9,253 bases of DNA from Deltaproteobacteria bacterium (GTDB lineage: Bacteria > Myxococcota > UBA796 > SXON01), in assembly GCA_947483545.1 (NCBI GenBank), contig CANKNP010000207.1, positions 1 through 9,253 of the forward strand. Reading direction: 5' to 3'. Of this stretch, positions 1 through 5,095 are shown piece by piece; the stretch's first letter is position 1, and every line of letters begins with the position of its first letter. The notes under the pieces are model-generated. The model did no database searches, was not told the DNA's origin, and was given only the letters and a program-made list of their open reading frames with translations. The translations under genes and the position numbers were made by a program.

Positions 1-19
1 CGACGGAAGCGAGGTAGTA

Positions 20-397
20 ATGACGACCCTGCGTGCCGGCCGCGCCGCCGCCCCCACCCTGCTCGAGCACGAGTGGCACGACGCGGGGCTCCATGAGCAG
101 GTCGTTCGCCAAGTGTTCAAGGACGTGCCCCAGTTCGATCTGACGCTGGCCCAGTGGTCCGATGACATGGCGCACTACCGCGAGGTGGTGTTGAGCTGGG
201 CCTCCGGGCCTCGGCTGACCGTCCGCATCGACCAGGGGTTCGGCCTCGTCGGCCCGGCACGGGGACCGTTCCCGTTCGCGTCCCCGATCGCCGACCAAGC
301 CGCGCTCATCCGCTCACCAGGGTGGTCGTGCGCGCGCACCTGCCTGGTCCCGTCGGCGATCTACGTCCGATGGGAGGGCGAGGACGCGATTCGGTGA
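20..397 (+). CDS. Hypothetical protein, 125 aa
   Basis: I do not recognise this gene. The product is soluble, with no signal peptide or membrane segment. Residues from about 12 to 65 look helical and acidic/aromatic. They are followed by a possible conserved core LTVRIDQGFG, a Phe/Pro-rich stretch, and the C-terminal segment SAIYVRWEG. The ATG has a GAGG ribosome binding site at 11-14, five bases away. It also overlaps a stop codon: TAG TAA at 15-20 closes a frame that enters from the left edge, and the last A of the TAA is the first base of the ATG. It is therefore probably the last, translationally coupled gene of an operon whose main part lies outside the window. Its function cannot be inferred. 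The good start context makes it likely to be real, although the C-terminal third is less convincing and could follow a frameshift. Confidence 0.6.
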   Translation: MTTLRAGRAAAPTLLEHEWHDAGLHEQVVRQVFKDVPQFDLTLAQWSDDMAHYREVVLSWASGPRLTVRIDQGFGLVGPARGPFPFASPIADQAALIRSPGWSCARTCLVPSAIYVRWEGEDAIR

Positions 398-626
398 GGC
401 GCACTCGGCGGATCGCCAGCCGCGCCACCATGATCGCCTCCGTAATCCGCCGCCGGGACGACTCGTCCCCACGCCGTCGTGCGGCAGCGCCCGAGGCGAT
501 CCCGGTGAGCATCAAACCCGATCGCCACGGCCGCGATGTGCCGCTCCACACGGGGCGGTGCACACGTCCACGTTGGCTGCGTGGCACACTGCGCGGGTGA
601 GCTCGCAGGCGGTGAGATCGCGTACT
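398..626. other. Intergenic stretch with no gene seen
   Basis: This region separates two convergent genes. The open frames here are short, lack ribosome binding sites and contradict one another. The only structure seen is an inverted repeat of CGGCGGAT (406-413) and ATCCGCCG (445-452). Its 31-base loop and lack of a T-tract make it a poor terminator candidate. Confidence 0.4.
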
Positions 627-1214
627 CTACTCGACTGTCCGCACGGCCAGGGATTGCTGGGGCGCGATCCACTGGGACGACTCCGCCTCCGCCACGGCCG
701 CAGCGACCGAGGCCCTCAACTCTGCTTTGAACGCCTCCCTTCTCTCGATCGGCACGTACCGGTCTACGAGGCGGTGGACGTGCGTGGTCCAGGTCTGGAG
801 CGCCGGCAGCACACCACGCGAAATCACCTCGGTTGCAGCGAGCTCACGGAGCACGAGCGCTTGGGTGCGAGCGTGGACCCCGGCGAGGTTGACGACCTGC
901 GCCAGCGCGGCCGCCGGCGGGTCGGGCTCGGCGAACGCTAGAGCGAGCATCGCGTCGAGTGCAAGGTGGCTCGCAGCCACGGTGCGCTTGATGTCCAACA
1001 ACTCGGGATCTCGGAGCAGCCGGTCCATCTGGGCCTGCCCGGCGCGGACCTTCTTCTGGAAGGCGACTGAGTAGCGTCCATGCTCCACCGGCCTCCCTGC
1101 CCGGCCGCCGTGCTTCCTACACCTGTTTCGGTCGATCAGGGGGTACGCCGCACAGTGGGACCCATCGCGATTCGTCGCCCCGCACCTTCCGTCAATTGGC
1201 GTTTGTGCGCCCAT
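627..1214 (-). CDS. Phage-type HGG-motif protein with N-terminal Cys/His cluster, 195 aa
   Basis: The N-terminus carries a compact Cys-Cys-Cys-His pattern: C11, C21, C32 and H35, the last running into HGG with R41-P42 and G46-R47-Y48 following. This matches a small-protein type common in prophages and integrative elements (HGG-motif proteins), in which the cysteines and histidine probably bind zinc. The rest, residues about 50-195, is predicted helical and Ala/Leu/Arg-rich with no recognised domain. The molecular role of this type is unknown, and a DNA-packaging or DNA-binding role is only a guess. The ATG at 1214 has no strong ribosome binding site (only a weak purine run, AGTAGAAAACC), so expression may be low or partly leaderless. 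The gene is divergent from the double-RHH gene, sharing a 178-bp region, and converges on the small gene at 20-397. Confidence 0.7.
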   Translation of the reverse strand: MGAQTPIDGRCGATNRDGSHCAAYPLIDRNRCRKHGGRAGRPVEHGRYSVAFQKKVRAGQAQMDRLLRDPELLDIKRTVAASHLALDAMLALAFAEPDPPAAALAQVVNLAGVHARTQALVLRELAATEVISRGVLPALQTWTTHVHRLVDRYVPIERREAFKAELRASVAAAVAEAESSQWIAPQQSLAVRTVE

Positions 1215-1392
1215 GGTTTTCTACTATCACGTGGCCTGTCGATTTCCAGGGTAGTGGTGATACATAGGATTTCCTTCGGGCGTTCGCCGACCGCCCTCTC
1301 CCGCGCGAACAGCGGCCCCCACAATTCGACCCGTTGAGCACCGCGACGGCGTCCTCTTCAGCGGATAAGCCCCGAATGACGGAGCAAACCGC
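1215..1392. promoter_or_regulatory. Divergent intergenic region, probable promoters for 1214(-) and 1393(+)
   Basis: The 178 bp between two divergent genes must hold both start signals. A separated inverted repeat, TATCAC at 1225-1230 and GTGATA at 1257-1262, lies just in front of the minus-strand gene and could be an operator half-site pair. No -35/-10 pair is convincing enough to place. The call rests on layout rather than on a recognised promoter. Confidence 0.35.
1381..1384 (+). promoter_or_regulatory. Ribosome binding site GGAG for the double-RHH gene
   Basis: GGAG lies eight bases before the ATG at 1393, which supports this start over later in-frame codons. Confidence 0.6.
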
Positions 1393-2142
1393 ATGAGCAC
1401 CGCCGATCGACGCGGTAGGCTGCCAAAGGTCGGCAACCTGAGCGTCCGCCTGCCTGAGCCGCTGTACGCGCGATTCGAAGACCAGCGGAAGCGGAAGGAC
1501 GGACCCTCAACATCGGAGTTCGCTCGAGAGTTGCTGGCCGCAGCGCTACCTCGTTTGGCGATGGTGGCAGGAGACCGATCGAGGCCGGAGGCTGAGCTGA
1601 CCTCCGGGTTGATGGCGGCGAATGACTGCTCGCCAATATCAATACGCCTCAACCGCCAGCTCGGAAATGCAATTGACCGGCTGCGGAACCCACCGGGGAG
1701 CCCTTTCGGCAGCCGAAGCGAGGTGGCGCGAGCAGCGCTCGTCCTCGGACTCGGGGAAACGCCGTATCCCAGCGAACGCGTGCCGGGCGGACTGGTGGAT
1801 GACGGCGACGGGTTCTGGGTCGGCACGAGGTCCGTTCATCTCCGGCCCATCGCGCCGGGGCACACGCTGGTGGTGGATTTTGCAGCCCGCGAATTCCCGA
1901 AACGCGTCGGCTCGGTCATCGCCGGCTGCCGCATCGGTGGCGCGTTCGTAGACGTGCTCCTGTATGACTCCCGTGGGGCGGCCTGCGCAGCCCTGGACAT
2001 CGGGGGGAACAGCGTGGGCCATCTCCGGATGAAGAGGGTCGACGGATCTGCCGGGAAGGGGGAGCGGGTAACTCTACGGGTGCGTGCGTCCTCCGACTCC
2101 GCAGTGGAGGGTCTGCAGGTTCATTTCGACTTCGTCAGATAA
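1393..2142 (+). CDS. Double ribbon-helix-helix DNA-binding protein with beta-rich C-terminal region, 249 aa
   Basis: Residues about 14-52 (NLSVRLPEPLYARFEDQ, then PSTSEFARELLAAAL) have the beta-strand, helix, turn, helix pattern of a ribbon-helix-helix (RHH, MetJ/Arc-type) domain. Residues about 81-120 repeat it (PISIRLNRQLGNAIDRLR, then FGSRSEVARAALVLGL). RHH proteins normally dimerise to form one DNA-binding unit, so two in one chain could fold as an intramolecular pair. The remaining part, about 145-249, has alternating hydrophobic strands ending in VHFDFVR and looks like an all-beta domain that I cannot assign; it may sense a ligand or mediate oligomerisation. No membrane segment or signal peptide is seen. 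The gene lies directly upstream of the excisionase/integrase operon, so a role as its repressor or activator is a reasonable inference. A parB/CopG-like partition function is an alternative. RHH assignment is good; the rest is open. Confidence 0.75.
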   Translation: MSTADRRGRLPKVGNLSVRLPEPLYARFEDQRKRKDGPSTSEFARELLAAALPRLAMVAGDRSRPEAELTSGLMAANDCSPISIRLNRQLGNAIDRLRNPPGSPFGSRSEVARAALVLGLGETPYPSERVPGGLVDDGDGFWVGTRSVHLRPIAPGHTLVVDFAAREFPKRVGSVIAGCRIGGAFVDVLLYDSRGAACAALDIGGNSVGHLRMKRVDGSAGKGERVTLRVRASSDSAVEGLQVHFDFVR

Positions 2143-2293
2143 TACTGCTTATAGCTTACATATTTTGTATACGCGCCGCATACCGCCCTGGCCCTGGTAA
2201 CCAGCACCTGCCAAGGTGAAGATGCCTGGCAAGCGAGGAAAGGCAGCCGGGTCCTTGGGGGCTCGACCCTCCCCTTGGCGTGCCGGAGATTCG
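2143..2293 (+). promoter_or_regulatory. AT-rich leader and candidate operator/promoter of the xis-xis-int operon
   Basis: From 2139 to 2171 the sequence turns sharply AT-rich (for example TATTTTGTATAC at 2161-2172), in contrast to the GC-rich surroundings, as expected for a promoter or integrase/excisionase binding region. Two short palindromes follow: an imperfect 17-mer at 2167-2183 (GTAT at one end, ATAC at the other, six of eight pairs matching) and CTGGTAACCAG at 2194-2204 (perfect 5-bp arms). A looser inverted repeat, TGCCA to TGGCA, follows at about 2210-2230. These are candidate binding sites for the RHH protein or an excisionase. No -35/-10 pair is clear enough to assign. Confidence 0.4.
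2285..2288 (+). promoter_or_regulatory. Ribosome binding site GGAG that places the first excisionase start at 2294
   Basis: GGAG lies five bases before the ATG at 2294. The longer reading from GTG 2216 has no comparable site and would add a 26-residue basic, low-complexity leader, so the shorter start is preferred. Confidence 0.55.
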
Positions 2294-2491
2294 ATGAAGA
2301 TGCTTGACTACGCGGGCGCAGCCGCAATTGTTGCCGTGCCTGTTGGTACCTTGTATGCGTGGGTCCACGAGGACCGCATCCCGTACGTGCGGCTTGGTCC
2401 GCGCACCGTTCGCTTCGACGAGGCGGACCTGGCGGCCTGGCTGGAGGAACGGAGGCGCGGACCCGCGTCCGCCACGAGGGGGCGCACTTGA
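2294..2491 (+). CDS. Excisionase-type HTH DNA-binding protein (first copy), 65 aa
   Basis: This is a small helix-turn-helix protein of the excisionase/MerR-like family (HTH_17 type). The pattern is MLDYAGAAAIVAVPVGTLYAWV, then a turn, RIPYVRLGPRTVRFDEADLAAWL. The family hallmarks are helix 1 with Ala-rich spacing, a recognition helix ending in Tyr-x-Trp, the Arg-Ile-Pro wing start, and a Val-Arg-Phe-Asp-x-x-Asp-Leu strand and helix. Such proteins bend DNA at attachment sites and steer tyrosine recombinases towards excision, and many also repress transcription. The usual family length is 55-75 residues, which supports the start at 2294; GTG 2216 or ATG 2222 would extend it. The stop codon overlaps the next gene's start by four bases (TTGA), so the two are translationally coupled. 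The family is clear; which of the two neighbours is the true excisionase is not. Confidence 0.75.
   Translation: MKMLDYAGAAAIVAVPVGTLYAWVHEDRIPYVRLGPRTVRFDEADLAAWLEERRRGPASATRGRT
2476..2482 (+). promoter_or_regulatory. Strong ribosome binding site supporting a TTG start at 2488
   Basis: GAGGGGG ends five bases before TTG 2488 and lies inside the 3' end of the preceding gene. It is the main reason for choosing a TTG start over the upstream ATG at 2359, which would overlap almost all of the preceding gene's conserved domain. Confidence 0.6.
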
Positions 2492-2820
2492 CCAGCTCGG
2501 AGCCTCCGCGCTCGGAAGCTCGTCTGCTGAGGATCTCCGAGCTCGCCGCGCACCTCGGAGTGACGAAGGCTCAGATCTACCGCCTCTCGGCCGCGGGTCG
2601 CATCCCCAGGTACAAGGCCGGTCACCGCACCGTCCGCTACGACCTCGACGAGGTCCTCGCGGCCCTGCGCTCGGCCCCACCCGAGCCAGAAGCGCCGCGA
2701 CAACCCCGCCCCCCCGCGTCCCTCGGCGCAGGCCCGCCCCTCCGCGACCTTCCCGCCTACGACTGGTCCCCCTCCACGCCCATCGATGGTACTCTGCCCC
2801 CGGCAGAGCGCCGCGGCTGA
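2488..2820 (+). CDS. Excisionase-type HTH DNA-binding protein (second copy) with proline-rich tail, 110 aa
   Basis: Residues about 13-57 are a second HTH_17/excisionase-like domain: LLRISELAAHLGVTKAQIYR, then RIPRYKAGHRTVRYDLDEVL. It resembles the preceding protein in the recognition-helix Tyr, the Arg-Ile-Pro wing and the Thr-Val-Arg-Tyr/Phe-Asp strand, but the two have diverged well past a recent duplication. Residues about 62-110 form a proline-rich, probably disordered tail (about 15 Pro), which is unusual for such small proteins and might contact the recombinase. The TTG start is preferred because of the strong ribosome binding site and the four-base TTGA overlap with the upstream stop. 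The stop codon lies ten bases before the integrase ATG, whose ribosome binding site overlaps it, so all three genes look co-transcribed and coupled. An alternative role is a transcriptional regulator of int. Confidence 0.72.
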   Translation: MTSSEPPRSEARLLRISELAAHLGVTKAQIYRLSAAGRIPRYKAGHRTVRYDLDEVLAALRSAPPEPEAPRQPRPPASLGAGPPLRDLPAYDWSPSTPIDGTLPPAERRG

Positions 2821-2824
2821 GGAG
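2819..2824 (+). promoter_or_regulatory. Ribosome binding site GAGGAG of the integrase, overlapping the upstream stop
   Basis: GAGGAG ends six bases before ATG 2831 and shares bases with the TGA of the preceding gene. This fixes the integrase start at 2831 rather than at the in-frame ATG 2786 and implies translational coupling. Confidence 0.65.
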
Positions 2825-2830
2825 CACCTC

Positions 2831-3970
2831 ATGTCCGTCTACAAGCGCGAGAACAAAGGAAGTCAGAGCTGGATGATCGACTTCACGTACCAACATCCCG
2901 TCACCGGGGAGAAGAAACGGCACCGCGAGGCTGCCGACAAGGAGGTGACCCTCAAACGCGACGCGTTGGCCGCCGAACGCGCGCTCAAGATCAAGCTGAC
3001 GACGCCTCCGCCCAAGCCCGAAGAAGTCCAGAAGGATGCGCCCTTCGCCGACTTCGCCGGCTACTGGAAGGACACCCGGCGTGCCGACTGGAAACCGACC
3101 GCGCTCCGCGGCTACGAGCAGATCCTCCGGGTCCACCTCGTGCCCGCGTTCCGCGGCCGGAACCTCCGCTCGATCACGGCCGAGGACGTGCAGCGCTACA
3201 AGAGCGACCGCCTCTCGAAGGCCGGCCTCGCCCCCAAGACGGTGAACAACCACCTCGGGGTGCTCGGCTCGCTCTTCGAAGATGCGGTGAAGTGGCGGTA
3301 CGCAGTCCAGAACCCGGCGCGTCAGGTCAAGCCCTGCCGCGTCGATCGGGTGGACGAGGACTTCGACTTCTGGACGTCGGAGGAATCCGACGCCTTCCTG
3401 GTGGCGATCCAGGATGTCCGGCCCCGGTGGAGCCCGTTCTTCCTCACGGCGCTGCGGACCGGGCTTCGGCTCGGCGAGCTGGCGGCCCTGCGGTGGACGG
3501 ACGTGGACTTCGTGGCCCGCAAGGTCCACGTGCGCCGCAGCTTCAGCCACGGATCGGAGACGGTCCCGAAGAGCGGCAAGGGGCGCTCGATCCCGATGAG
3601 CCCGCGGCTCCACACAGCCCTGGCCGAGCACAAGCTGGCCTGCGGCGGCGCGGAGCGCGTGTTCCTCTCGGATGAGGGCGAGGTGCTCGACAGCAACCGC
3701 GTCAAGCACCCCTTCTGGGCGGGCGTGAAGGCCGCCGGGGTTCGGCGCATCCGGATCCACGACCTCCGGCACTCGTTCGCGAGCCAGCTGGTGATCGCGG
3801 GCGAGAGCCTGTTCAAGGTCCAGACCCTTCTGGGCCACTCCGAATCGACGATGACCCAGCGCTACGCCCACCTCCGCGCCGAAGACCTCGGCGAGTCGGT
3901 GGGCGTGCTGGACAACGCCGACAATTCCGCGGCACTTTTGTGGCACGCGGGCCCCAAGAAGGGGGTGTAG
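2831..3970 (+). CDS. Tyrosine recombinase / phage-type integrase, 379 aa
   Basis: This enzyme cuts and rejoins DNA at attachment sites to integrate and excise the element. Residues about 1-55 form an arm-binding-type N-terminal domain (MSVYKRENKG, then WMIDFTY). Residues about 70-170 are the SAM-like core-binding domain (FADFAGYWKDTRRADWKPT, TVNNHLGVLGSLFEDAVKW, NPARQV). The catalytic domain follows with a full active site: Arg213 in TGLRLGEL, Lys near 247-250 in the VPKSGKGRSIPM hairpin, His310 and Arg313 in HDLRHSFAS, His336 in LLGHS, and nucleophile Tyr345 in TQRYAHL. Length is typical of integrases of this type. The end faces ssrA, 38 bp away, as expected for an element integrated at the tmRNA 3' end. 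No damage is seen, so it is probably functional. Confidence 0.96.
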   Translation: MSVYKRENKGSQSWMIDFTYQHPVTGEKKRHREAADKEVTLKRDALAAERALKIKLTTPPPKPEEVQKDAPFADFAGYWKDTRRADWKPTALRGYEQILRVHLVPAFRGRNLRSITAEDVQRYKSDRLSKAGLAPKTVNNHLGVLGSLFEDAVKWRYAVQNPARQVKPCRVDRVDEDFDFWTSEESDAFLVAIQDVRPRWSPFFLTALRTGLRLGELAALRWTDVDFVARKVHVRRSFSHGSETVPKSGKGRSIPMSPRLHTALAEHKLACGGAERVFLSDEGEVLDSNRVKHPFWAGVKAAGVRRIRIHDLRHSFASQLVIAGESLFKVQTLLGHSESTMTQRYAHLRAEDLGESVGVLDNADNSAALLWHAGPKKGV

Positions 3971-3984
3971 TGGTGTCTAACCAC
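3970..3984. repeat. Short perfect palindrome between int and ssrA
   Basis: GTGGTGTCTAACCAC has perfect 5-bp arms and a 5-base loop, and overlaps the last base of the int stop codon. It lies between two convergent genes and 25 bp from the ssrA 3' end. It could be an integrase arm/core site or a weak bidirectional terminator; no T-tract follows on either strand, so a terminator is not favoured. Confidence 0.35.
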
Positions 3985-4008
3985 CTGCAATCATTGACGA
4001 ATAGAAGA

Positions 4009-4034
4009 TGGAGGCGGCGGGAGTCGAACCCGCG
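4009..4034. other. Probable attachment site (attL/attR) in the ssrA 3' terminus
   Basis: This stretch is the T-arm and 3' acceptor strand of the tmRNA, the place where tmRNA-targeting integrases recombine, and int is adjacent. After recombination the element supplies the last bases of the RNA gene, so function is kept. The core length cannot be read from a single junction; the matching direct repeat should lie left of the window. No second copy is seen within it. Confidence 0.55.
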
Positions 4035-4249
4035 TCCGAAGCATCATCCAACTCTCGAGATACGTGGCCTTCCGGAAACTCTCCGGCGAGTGTCGTCCCC
4101 TTTGGGGACCGTCAAGACTCCCTGTTTGAGCTTCGCTTCTCCGCCGGTTGTCTGTCCGCGGAGTCACTGCAGGCCTAAATTACACCCGAGCGGGGTCAGC
4201 CGGTCCCCGCTCGGATGCCGGGTGCTCGTAATGGCTCCCGGAACTTCAA

Positions 4250-4291
4250 CTATGCCGCGAGGGCCTGGCTGAAGTTGTTGCTGTTGTTGGC
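4250..4291 (-). other. tmRNA proteolysis-tag reading frame (ANNSNNFSQALAA, stop)
   Basis: Reading from a GCC resume codon at 4291-4289, the frame gives Ala-Asn-Asn-Ser-Asn-Asn-Phe-Ser-Gln-Ala-Leu-Ala-Ala and TAG at 4252-4250. The Ala-Leu-Ala-Ala end is the standard ClpXP/ClpAP degron. The N-terminal half is Asn/Ser-rich and has no charged residue. The resume codon was chosen by family position (Ala-Asn start) rather than by experiment. Confidence 0.85.
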
Positions 4292-4493
4292 AGCTTGGTT
4301 TTGGTTCTCTCACAGCGGAACCGCGCTCGCCACGCCCGTCGGTATTCAGGCACCTCGTCGAAACCGGTTCGCCCCCGGATGGGAAGTGGGTCCGAGGACC
4401 CGTCCACCGCCATCATGCCCACGCCGGCCGCCGATGGCAAGCGGCAAGGACCGGAGGCACACGAGGGCGCTCGTGTCCGAGAGTCCGAGACGC

Positions 4494-4670
4494 GCACCCG
4501 CAGGACTCGGGCAGCGTCGCCTCACTGGTCGAGTTGTGCGGGACACCGCCGCCAGGGCGCTCGCCCTCGGCGCCAGCAAATTCGTCGCGACACGATCGGA
4601 TCGGTTGCACGGCGTCAGACAAACGCCGACTCTTCCCGCCATACTCGCGCCGCTCGCGCGACCGGGGCCG
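4494..4670. repeat. Repeat unit A (full length)
   Basis: It has the core at 4505-4548 with GTCGAGTTGTGCGGG at 4528-4542, and the second module with CGTCGCGACACGAT from 4583 and CAAACGCC from 4620. It is the unit nearest to ssrA. Confidence 0.65.
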
Positions 4671-4704
4671 CCGACTGGCGCCACGACCTGGGGTCGATCG
4701 CCGA

Positions 4705-4872
4705 CGCACCCGCGGTACTCGGGCAGTGTCGCCCCACCGGTCGAGTTGTGCGGGGCACCGCGGCCACTCCGCTCGCCCAGGGCGCCATCAATCCGTCGCG
4801 ACACGATGGGATCGGCGCTCGCGCATCGGGCAAACGCCAACTCTTACCGCCATGCTCGCGCCGCGCGCGCGG
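4705..4872. repeat. Repeat unit B (full length)
   Basis: It has the core at 4717-4760 with GTCGAGTTGTGCGGG at 4740-4754, and the second module with CGTCGCGACACGAT from 4794 and CAAACGCC from 4831. It aligns with unit A along its length at an offset of 211-212 bp. Confidence 0.65.
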
Positions 4873-4911
4873 CTCGCCGCGCGCGGCACTACCACCCGGC
4901 GCCATCGCCGG

Positions 4912-5005
4912 CTCCCCGCGCAGAACTCGGGCAGTGTCGACATACTCGTCGAGTTGTGCGGGCCACCGCGTCGAGGCCCCTCGCCTCCGGCGCCCGCGTC
5001 CCGCG
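4912..5005. repeat. Repeat unit C (short form)
   Basis: It has only the core and the following GC-rich part, with the intact block at 4948-4962. The second module of units A and B is absent, so the next unit follows after 95 bp. Confidence 0.55.
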
Positions 5006-5013
5006 GCGCTCAC

Positions 5014-5095
5014 GCGACAGCCCCGGCAGTGTCGCCCCACTCGTCGAGCTGTGCGCCGAACCGCGGCCAACCCGTCGCCCGCGACATCCCGCGTC
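5014..5095. repeat. Repeat unit D (short, diverged form)
   Basis: It has the core with GTCGAGCTGTGCGCC at 5043-5057 (three differences from the other copies). GGCAGTGTCGCCCCAC precedes it at 5025-5040, and CCGCGGCCAACCCGTCG follows as in unit B. Confidence 0.5.

Larger units (their letters stand above)
1..4034. mobile_element. Integrase-proximal end of an integrative element inserted in the 3' end of ssrA (partial)
   Basis: A tyrosine recombinase gene and two excisionase-type genes lie directly beside the 3' terminus of a tmRNA gene, with int and ssrA converging across 38 bp. tmRNA 3' ends are classic targets of tyrosine-recombinase islands, which normally keep int next to the attachment site. 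The left-hand genes (a phage-type HGG protein, a two-RHH regulator and an unrecognised small gene) fit an accessory element. The crossover point is not resolved. It should lie within about 4009-4035, so the right boundary is approximate. The left boundary and the second copy of the ssrA 3' sequence are not in this window. Presence of the element is well supported; its size, mobility and cargo are unknown. Confidence 0.75.
4009..4376 (-). ncRNA. ssrA: Transfer-messenger RNA (tmRNA, one-piece), 368 nt
   Basis: tmRNA rescues ribosomes stalled on broken mRNAs and tags the nascent peptide for proteolysis. The 5' end (GGGGGCGAACCGGTTTCGAC) and the 3' T-arm (GGGTTCGACTCCC, then CGCCTCCA) are family signatures. 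The two ends pair as a 7-bp acceptor stem, GGGGGCG with CGCCTCC, in which position 3 is the G-U pair required by alanyl-tRNA synthetase. The discriminator base is A, and CCA is not encoded after it. The tag frame lies at 4291-4250 and is bracketed by a stem (AACTTCA with TGAAGTT) around the stop codon, as is usual. Further hairpins for pseudoknots are seen: a 10-bp stem CCGAGCGGGG/CCCCGCTCGG at about 4187-4215 and GTCCCC/GGGGAC at about 4096-4111. It is continuous, not a permuted two-piece form. No clear promoter is visible upstream. Confidence 0.96.

Noticed and set aside
406..452. Inverted repeat as a terminator for the gene ending at 397
   Set aside because: The 31-base loop and lack of a T-tract make it unlike an intrinsic terminator; 8-bp GC-rich matches are expected by chance in such DNA.
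306..672. Small Arg-rich open frames in the 398-626 gap
   Set aside because: They occur on both strands with contradictory frames, no ribosome binding sites and no recognisable sequence.
558..1074. Plus-strand open frames over the HGG-protein gene
   Set aside because: The minus strand encodes the conserved Cys/His-HGG pattern; the plus frames show no domain and are shadows.
2216..2293. Longer start (GTG 2216 or ATG 2222) for the first excisionase gene
   Set aside because: The added leader is basic and low-complexity, and GGAG at 2285-2288 fits ATG 2294; the shorter protein matches the family length.
2156..3946. 596-residue open frame antisense to the integrase operon
   Set aside because: It mirrors three genes with clear domains on the other strand, and its composition is Arg/Gly/Ala-rich shadow sequence.
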